Source: Phoronis ovalis
Taxonomy: Eukaryota > Phoronida > Phoronidae
Assembly (NCBI GenBank): GCA_028565635.1
Contig: JAOXYB010059979.1
Location: 1-10,780, forward strand
Reading direction: 5' to 3'
DNA length: 10,780 nt
Below the pieces are notes generated by a model that saw only the letters and a list, made by a program, of their open reading frames with translations, was not told the DNA's origin and searched no databases. The translations under genes and the position numbers were made by a program. Every line of letters starts with the position of its first letter. Position 1 is the stretch's first letter. Of the stretch, positions 1 to 9,100 are shown piece by piece.

Positions 1-28
1 GCAGCTTGTAATTTCGGTTGTACTGTTT

Positions 29-175
29 CTATGTTATTATCCCTTTATCAGTCCTAGCATGGACAGGCTGCGAAGACGAATATACAAGACGGAATCCACT
101 GCCATTTGAGGACGGATCGGAACTAAACTGTACAAAAACATTCGGAGAAGTGGATGTAAACTCAGCTGGGTTATT
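29..175 (-). CDS. CUBN: Exon U: end of CUB-k, C-terminal tail and stop codon
   Basis: The acceptor chosen is TTTTATTATAG at 176-177. It keeps phase 0 with exon T and gives NNPAEFTSTSPN between YCGN and the strand VFVQFSSD, which is normal spacing. Two closer AGs are worse: CCCAG would break the frame, and GCTGAG would shorten the loop. The exon then encodes NGSGFRLVY (closing strand, with an NGS sequon), a hydrophilic tail ending DKGIIT, and TAG at 29-31. No good donor follows the last strand, so I read this as the terminal exon, although the poly(A) signal would lie outside the window. Cubilin also ends after its last CUB with no membrane anchor. Confidence 0.75.
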   Translation of the reverse strand, partial: NNPAEFTSTSPNVFVQFSSDPSSNGSGFRLVYSSSQPVHARTDKGIIT

Positions 176-3100
176 CTATAATAAAATACATTGATGTAAT
201 ATACTATCAAAATACAGCTTTTTATAATAATTATGTTCTGCTCAATTTACAACTAGGGATGGAAATGCATATACCTTACAATTTCAGAGGTCCCTAACAT
301 TTATTTGTAAGCACCACCAGATTGTCTAACAGGCACAATTTACCTGAAGCACTCCCCAATTTCTATTAATGTGATTCCTCTGCATTTGTAAAGTGCCAAC
401 ACATCTCAGGGAGTGTGTCTGGTAAATACTGCCTGTTAGACAATCTGGTGATGCAAGCTGAATGAAACGTGGGTGCAGTGCTAAATTAATTAGGTGAATG
501 CAAATGTATTACGTGCCTAGCAAAAAATGTTGAGGACCCCTGAATTTACAACTTCCTGGAAGCTGTACTCATCCAGCTTATGAAACAAATTTCATGAAAA
601 TCCAACCTGGAAATCTTACCTACATCTCAAAATTGGAAATAAAACTAAAAAACAAACCAGGCTCAAGATTTTTCAAACCAGGACTAATTAAAGGGAGAAA
701 TGGTGCATCTCATAACGGTACGGTGGTATGCACTTGATTATAAACATACATGATGCAACTATCAAAACAAATTGTAACACTAAAATGTTTTCAAAACAAC
801 ACGATTTTTAAACCTATTCCAATACTTACATTACCGCAGTATTTTCCAACTAATGGCGATGCGGCGGTTGGTCCATTGAAAACCTTAACCCAATCATAGT
901 TACACTCCTCGTGGTTCTCAATATTGAAATCCGTGAATCTAATCGTCACTCGTCGTCTAGCAGGCACTGTGATTAAGTAGTTGCAGAGAATGCTATGAGG
1001 ATATGGACTGGGATACCCAAAACTTGTAAAGCTACCATTAGTGCCGGTGAAGCTGCCTCCACAAACTGAAATAATTAATCATGTATATATCATCTAGGGA
1101 CATGTATAGCATTTTGAGGCGGATTCTTAATACTATAAATGGTTGTCAAAAATAGAACATTTGAATGGATAAAGATTATCATGTTACATGTGTATTATGA
1201 AAATGTGCATATTGCTTTAAAGCTAGGATATATAAAACTCGTCTAGTTTTATATATCCAAGTGACTGTCTGTTTCCTTTTTTAGTCACGGAGTAGTTTGA
1301 TAGTGTTACATTTTCACAAGTGCAATTGGTTTATTAGCAAAAATTCACAAATTGCTTTGTAACTTTGATTGCTTTTATTTAAATACTTTTCAAGAAAAAA
1401 CTATAATTCACTTAATATATGAAACATTGAAACTGACAGCATTGTCACTGGTGATACTATGTTACTGCCATTCTGTTAATTTAGCATTTTTACAGCAGCT
1501 TTTTTTTAATCACCCAATTCTACATAAGTAATAATCACCCAATTCTACATACGTTTACAGCAACTTACCACTGCTTGACGAGGAGTATGTAATGTCAAAT
1601 CCAGGATGCGTAACAGAAGCATCTGTTACAAATTTCATGTAAACAGAATTGCCAGTTGCAAAAACTGGATCAGGCAAAGCGCTACCGCAGTATTTGGCTA
1701 CCAGTGGTGAAGAAGATGTAGAACCATTTCGAACCTGAAATATAATGAAATCCGATCCTTCAGTCATGATGAGGGTTTTTAACAGCAAGTCTGATACCAC
1801 CGCTCATGAATGAGAAATCAGCGAGTAAAGCACTACATATATGTTACCTTCAAATAAACATCAAGCAATAAAGACATTGCAACATTCAATATCTAGGTAC
1901 ATTTAACATGCTCAACTATGTACAGTACTTTGTCCATTACTTACCTCTAAGTAATCATATTGACAGTTAGCATGTGGTTCGATAAAGAAGGCATTGAAGT
2001 ACAATGATAGGGTGTTTCCTTGTGGAGCAGCTGCGATAATTTCACAATTACTGTTACTCGGATAATTGCCAGGCCAACCTGGACTCACAACTCTTCCATT
2101 GTCTCCAGAATAAGTCTTGTTACAAGCTGAAATGAGAGGACATGACAACTACATAAAATCGACATAAAATCCGTACTTGCAAACCATGTTAAACAATTCT
2201 TTATGCCTGCAACTATCATTGACTGGAAAGTGTCAACAATAGCAGCATGTCATTGACAATACCTGGTACTGTTATAACTAATCTGAGTTGTAATAGTCCC
2301 AGGCAATACAAAAGTCATAGAAAAAATATAAAATTTTAATCTTTTTGTTTGCTTTGCTAGTATGTGCAGAGACCAAAATCAAATGAAATCAAAATGTTTG
2401 CATACTGATAAAATTATATTAAACAATTAAATATACATACTGGCAATTTTAAACTGCAAGGAGAATCCTCTTGCCGTAGCTGATGCATCTGTCACAAAAT
2501 TAATTTGCATATCACGGCTGATTGATTCAAATACAGGGGGAATTGTAGTACCGCAGTAAATAAGGGTTTGGCCACCAGATACCTAAAAGTATAAAATATA
2601 TCTTATACTTACAAGTATTCAAACGTATGATCTGTGAGAATGAATATATAACACAACTAAGTAGGGCACATTTCTATTACATATATTTTCACTTACTCTA
2701 ACCAATAAAAGGCCATTGGCTGATATTGCAATTAGAATAGTTTACAATAACAAGAGTAAGATCGAAGTTGGAACAGCAGGTATATCATAATTGTGTTTAC
2801 TTACAGATGAGGAGTCTCTGAATTCTAAGTAATCATAGACACAGTCTACATGTGTTTCAATTCCAAAATCTGTGACTGTAACTTTCACCGCTTCACCTTC
2901 TGGTGCGCTGATGCTCCAGCGACAATTCATGCCATGAGGGTAATTATTAGGATATTGCGGTGAAGTAATGGTTTGGGACAATGCCGTTGCTATTCTCGTG
3001 CCACCACAGATTGCTGATAAAGGATAAGCAAAAATAATCAACATGGATGAATAAATAACAAAAAAACAGAATTTTGAGAAATGTTTTGTTCGGTAATGCA

Positions 3101-6100
3101 TAGTGTAACACATAAAATGACTGTAACAATAGTTAATGTTTGCACAATGATATTCTACAAGAAATCACTAACTAAGGTGAAAATCACTGGACTAAATATG
3201 AAGCCTAATTAGAATTAATGCTTGATAATACATTGTACTAAATGCAAGCAATAATCGAAGATTTGAAGTGAAATGCCAATTTCATAACACATATATATAT
3301 TAAAATTCTAGACGGTGTATAATTAAATTTATAATGTTGTCTAAAATGGTTGTTGTTGACATAGTTTTTTGTATACAATATGATGAAAAGTTATATTAAA
3401 CATGAGAAGGAAACAAAAATACAGCAACAAAATAAAAGTCTATTCTTACGGTCAGCAGGTACATATGATATATTAAATCCTCTTCCATTGATAGAACTGT
3501 CGGTATAGAATTTAACCCACACAGCATTGGTGGAGGATGAAAATACTGCCGGAACGGTGCTACCACAATATCTTCCAAAGAGCACATCATTCTGGGTAAA
3601 GCCATCACGTATCTGGAGCAAATAAAAACAGACCACATTGTGGCAATTCTTGAACATAACAAAGTTTGCAATCAAATTTGCAAAATTTAGATGAAATACT
3701 TTCCACACTTTACAGTAAAACATACATTTGTCTTAATTGGTACATAAATTTCTTCATTATTGTATCATGTGGAAGGTTAGGGTTTCCACTAGGGAGGCAG
3801 AAGGCACTTTTCAGTGAACTCACCACATTCATCATTTTATTACATGTTACCATATAATTGTCCATTAATTGACTGGAACTTAACATCTGCCACTCTTTTT
3901 TAAAAGCACATTTGATTTTCCCTCCTGTAATGTTTAGCCCACAAGCTTACCTCAATATAATCATAATCACAGTCATCACTGTCTTCCACATCTAAACTTT
4001 CAAATGTCAGACGAGCAATTTTATTATTAGGTACAATTATTTGCCAGACACAATCTAGATCATGTTCATACTGTCCGTCCAGATCACTGTCAACAGCACC
4101 AAAGCGACCGGATGTAGCATTTAACCATCCACCGCAACCTTGAGCAGGACCTAAAGGGTTCAACGAGTACATAATTACTGTACATTAACCAGACATAACT
4201 GACAATATTGACCTATGACACAGTATCAGCATTTAATGACCTAATAATAATTTTAATATACGGAAATCAGTATTTTAAGACTGGTCAGGACTTTTCAATT
4301 CTTAACTCCACACCACAAATTCCTCTATGTTTGTTACAACTCATCGTTTACGTATTTAACTGAAAAACGAATACTTGAATCATGGTTGTCTTACCATATG
4401 TTGTTCTGTAAGCGGCCATAAATCCTTCAGCTACAACTGAGCTGTCAGTAACAAATGTTGCGGACATGGTGTTACCAGTAGACTTCAGCACAGGTGGAAG
4501 TTGACTTCCACAGAATCGACCAAGCAATGGTGCATAAAGATTAGGTCCATCATAAATTTCAAGATAATCATACTGGCAGTTGGAATGTGACTCTAACGAA
4601 AATTCTGTAAATCTGAAAAAAATAGGATTTCAAGAATTTTTTTAAAAATTATTTTAACAATTATTATTATGATAATGAGAGCATAATTACTAAAATACAA
4701 GAAGTAATTGCATTTTATTATTGTCATAACTATGTATCAATAGTAAACATTATTCAATTGTGTATATCGTTTACAACAACTGTTAAAATTAAAAGTATCT
4801 TGAAGTTATCAAAATATCACCAGACTACATAAATGAGGTCATAAGAAAATTTATGCATGTACATCTACTGATCAAGTTCAGTGCAGCTAAAAGTTTAAGA
4901 TAAAAATGGTGGAAATTGCGCAGTCAAAAGACATCATGAACGCTAATTACTCCTCATTGTACATACTTGAGCTCTACTACTCTGTTAGGTTGAACAATGA
5001 TCTGCCAGGTACAGTTGGCATTATTGGTGTAGTCGACGGGGTGAGTTGGCGACCTTATTGTACCACTTTCTTCTGTAAAGGTGCCTCCGCATTCTGCAGA
5101 CAAGATATGGTGATCATGAATACAGTACAATATTGTAATGAAACTGTGAACATGAACATGGACAATTTTCTCGAATTTTTAAGTGGCTACTGCTAATAAA
5201 CAAAAAGAATTCTGATTTTTCAGAAAGTTAGAGCAATAACATGTTCTTTTACAGACTCAAAAGAGTTGTCATTGCAATAAATGTCTAGCAGTGAAACTGA
5301 TGTTTAGGAACATTATACCTCGCATTGCTGCAGTATGTGCTGCTTAGCCCAAAAATGACGGATGGACAAAAAGATCCCAGGATTAAGATAATTATCAACT
5401 TTGCACCTCATTCAACAGCATAATTTCAACATTTCACAAAAAAAAATACCTGAGGTTCTGTATGTAGCCTTGAAGCCTATATCCTGTATGTTGTGATCAG
5501 TGCTGAACAGCAAGTACATTCTACCCAGGGTACTTAGTGGCTGTGGTGCTGTAAATCCACAGAATTTACCAAGTGGGGTGCTGGAAGAGTCATTACCCGC
5601 AAACGCTTGGAGATAATCATATCTACAGCCTTCACCAGCTAAAAGTTTAAAAGACGTCTCTAAGTACAATATTGATAGCACAGTCTCATTTTTATATATT
5701 ATTTATCCACCCACAATGCAGACAATGGTGTAAGGAAGTCGCTTTTTACGTAATGCAGTTTAAACCGAAGCATATTTGCAACAGCTTTTATTAATGAGAG
5801 AGGTTTTAGACCAAGCTATATAAATATTCAATTTACTAATGTCACTTCAATATTGTGTAGATAGTTTCAAATACCTTCAATTCTGAATAGGTCGTCAAAT
5901 TCCAGTACAATATAATGCTGTGGATCAACCATTATAAGATATTCACATGTTAGATTGATACCATATGCACCAGGATGACCAGGGGAAGTGATAATTGCTG
6001 TATCACCTGTGTAAACACCTCCGCAACCTTTAACACAAAATCAATTATTATGGAATATGTTCAATCATTCCTTTTGCACAATGGCACCATAAACTTTTTT

Positions 6101-9100
6101 TGAGTTGGATAGAAAGAATCATAACCAAAATGAAAGGGAATCACATCAAGAGACAAAATCTTGGTATGATCCTAATTACAGGAATATGATACAATATGAT
6201 ATGGTATAAAACATGTTTTGCAAGCTTTGTACCATACTGCAAGACACAGTCCATTTGTTTCTTAAGTTTAAGAATTTATAAAAAAGAAATAATTATATTT
6301 CTGTAAAAAACTATTTGTTTACTTAAAAAATCTGTACAATTTACGAGTGCCATCTTTCACTTACCAACAGTCCAGTTAGCAGAAAATCCATTTCCGTTGG
6401 TCCAAGGGTCAGAGCGGAATTTCACTCTTAATTTGTTGGTTGAAGACTTTTGTGGTGGTGGCGTTTCATTGCCACAATATCTAAGAATTGTAGTTGTGAC
6501 GTCATTTGAGTCATAGTCAGACACCTAAGGCATAAGTTTTTTACTTTACAAGTTAGTAAATGCAGCTGCACAATATTATTTTGTAATGAAGCCATTACTT
6601 TTAGATCTAAAATATTGTTTTCGTATTGTAGTAACTTGCATCACACTAATATATGACATTTTTTTCTTGCTTTGGACATAACAGGCCTATTAGATAAACA
6701 CTATTCACAGAGACTACTCTAATCGAAGTCTAACATGCAAAGATTGGATTTTCAACTTCATAAATCTGGTAAAAAAGCCATTTCATACATGATTGCTGAG
6801 GGGCAGACAATGTATGGAAAACAGCAATCATTCATTGTACCTACCTCCACATAATCATAAGTACAAATGCCGCTTTCAATTTCAAGATCAAATGGTGCGT
6901 TGAAAGTGAAAATGATATGATAGCCTGCTGTCACGACGATTTCCCAAATGCACTCTGTATTGTGTGGATAACGATTTGGAAATGATGGACTTGACAAGTA
7001 GCCCTGGTCAACATGGAAAACACCACCACATCCTTCAAACAGAAACAGAACGCATTTCAGTTTTTAAACAGAACTGCTAAATGTATTTGAGGAGACCTTT
7101 GAGGCAGTTGAACAAACACATACACAACATACACAAAACACTAGCTTCTTTCTATGGCAATAGATAGCTATCATTTTTCATGCTTGTACGGTAACGCTGA
7201 GTTCTAAAAACAAGTAACCAATGGATGCCTTGCTAATTTAATACAAACGATGAAGAAAATTAAATCTTACACTTTTATTTTCTTGAAAAGTGACGAACAG
7301 TACATTTAACAAAACATAATAATCTTTACTTATGCTGACAATGTGTCTATTTCACCAATATGACTTTTTAGAGATCCCTTATAATTTTTGCTGACACTTG
7401 ACACGCTTTAATGAATCTAATATATAAACATTATGTACTATATCTTACCACCAGATTCAAAACGATACTGTAGTCTGAATCCCCTAGCACTTTCACTGGC
7501 GTCGGTATGGAACTCGATACGTAGAGCATTGCTCTGTGACCTTATGTTTGGACCTTCAGAGCAGTACTTATCAATTGATGGAGCAGTTGGGGATCCTCCA
7601 TTGAACACTTCTACGTAGTCATATTGACAATCAGTGTGACGTTCAACATCAAATTCTATAGATTGAAGCTAAAAAGCGAGACTGGAATTAACAGTCATGT
7701 AAATATAGTTGCCGTTTAGTAGTAGCCAATTATCTTATAAAAGGCAGCTGAAATTGATTAATAATAATTTTTATTTTTGCTAATTTTTTTTGCTAACAGA
7801 ACATCTGTTACCAATGCTTTCACACTTAAATTAAAGAAGATTAGATTAATATCTATATATAGTAATCAGGTTTTTTCCAAAGGAATTCGACTTACAATGA
7901 TTTGGTAGCCCTCTGGAGCTACAATTTCCCAGCCACACGCTACACTATGGCCATAGTTGTTAGGGAAGTTAGGACTTGTTATCTCACCAGAGGGAGCCGT
8001 TATGATACCACCACAATCTGAAAATAAAGACAGTAGAAACTGTTTATTTAGCATTCACAGATAAAGTATAAACAATGGATTATTATGGAAAACCTTAGAA
8101 GATTATGGAGCATCAAATCCAAAGGTTAAACAAACTTTTTGATGCTACCTTCATCAAAGTAAGACTTATCAATCATATATATGATTGTTTAAATAGTTAT
8201 ATAAGGTCATCAAATCGAGGACAGTGTCGTAAAGGCGGTGCATTTGTGTAACCGTTTTTATTGTTTCACGGTTGCAATTATGTAAAATCTTGTCAAAACT
8301 TAGGAATTTTCATGAGGAAACAATGCATACTATGCAATTTTACATTAAATCTGTGCCAATAATGAGTGCTAATAATAATTCCTATCATCTCTCATTAGAA
8401 AAACATGAACCGGTACTTAATATGTAAAATACAAACCTGAGAATTGATAACTCATGCTGAACCCTTTATCAACAATGGACTGATCTGTATGGAAGTTAAC
8501 CCACATATATGGACTAGGTGAAGTCAAAAATGGTGGTGTACTTTTATGGGTATCGTTACCACAGTATTTTCCAACCAGGCGGCCATTTACACCTCGTCCT
8601 AAAATAGCAAACCTAGCAGAATCACGCCTATAAATAGTTTAGAAAGAACAAAAATGTTCCTCAAAACACCCAAAATAGAGTCAGACAAATATGCATATCA
8701 CCATATTCAAAACATTTTTCATTGTAGTTCTTTCCCAAGGAAAATTAGAATCTCAGCGATAATCTTAAACACGTGGCCAAGGCTGGCATTTTAATATAGT
8801 GACGCCAGACAGTTTTTTCTCCTACCTTCTCTAACCTCCACAAAATCATATCGGCAATCTGCATTGAATTCCAGACTGAAACCTGCTCCAAATCGAAGTG
8901 AAATTGATTTGTTTACTGTTTCAGGAGTATAGATGACCCAGATACATTCAAGGTTGTTTGTATAATTTCCTTGGTCATATCCTGGAGTTTTGATAGGAAC
9001 ACCAGCACTAGATTGGCTATCAATTAGCCCTCCACATACTTTAAAATAAATAATCTGAAATTATCCATCAACATTTTAAATTCCTACTATTATATTCACG

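Larger units (their letters stand above)
244..553 (+). repeat. 11-base direct repeat flanking the inverted-repeat element
   Basis: AATTTACAACT occurs at 244-254 and again at 543-553. The right copy abuts the end of the outer terminal repeat; the left copy lies 30 bases before it. It may be a target duplication with a left boundary at about 255, or coincidence in AT-rich sequence. Confidence 0.4.

Noticed and set aside
640-720. AAACCAGG repeated at about 654 and 676, near an AAAGGGAGAA motif that recalls some invertebrate dispersed repeats
   Set aside because: The resemblance is too vague to name a family or lineage without a database search.
3768-3790. GTGGAA/TTCCAC fold-back in the N-O intron
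   Set aside because: A six-base stem alone is not enough to call a structured RNA or terminator.
4906-5196. Open frame of about 96 codons on the plus strand
   Set aside because: It overlaps exon L in antisense, starts and ends in intron sequence, and shows no domain. The minus-strand CUB exon explains the open frame.
6190-6240. Small inverted repeats around AAAACATGTTTT and TATGGTA/TACCATA
   Set aside because: Arms of 6-7 bases in AT-rich intron sequence are within chance expectation.
7433-7618. Plus-strand open frame over exon G
   Set aside because: It is the antisense shadow of CUB-d coding sequence.
8170-8187. 18-base perfect palindrome CAATCATATATATGATTG
   Set aside because: It is short, AT-rich and intronic, and such palindromes arise easily by chance.
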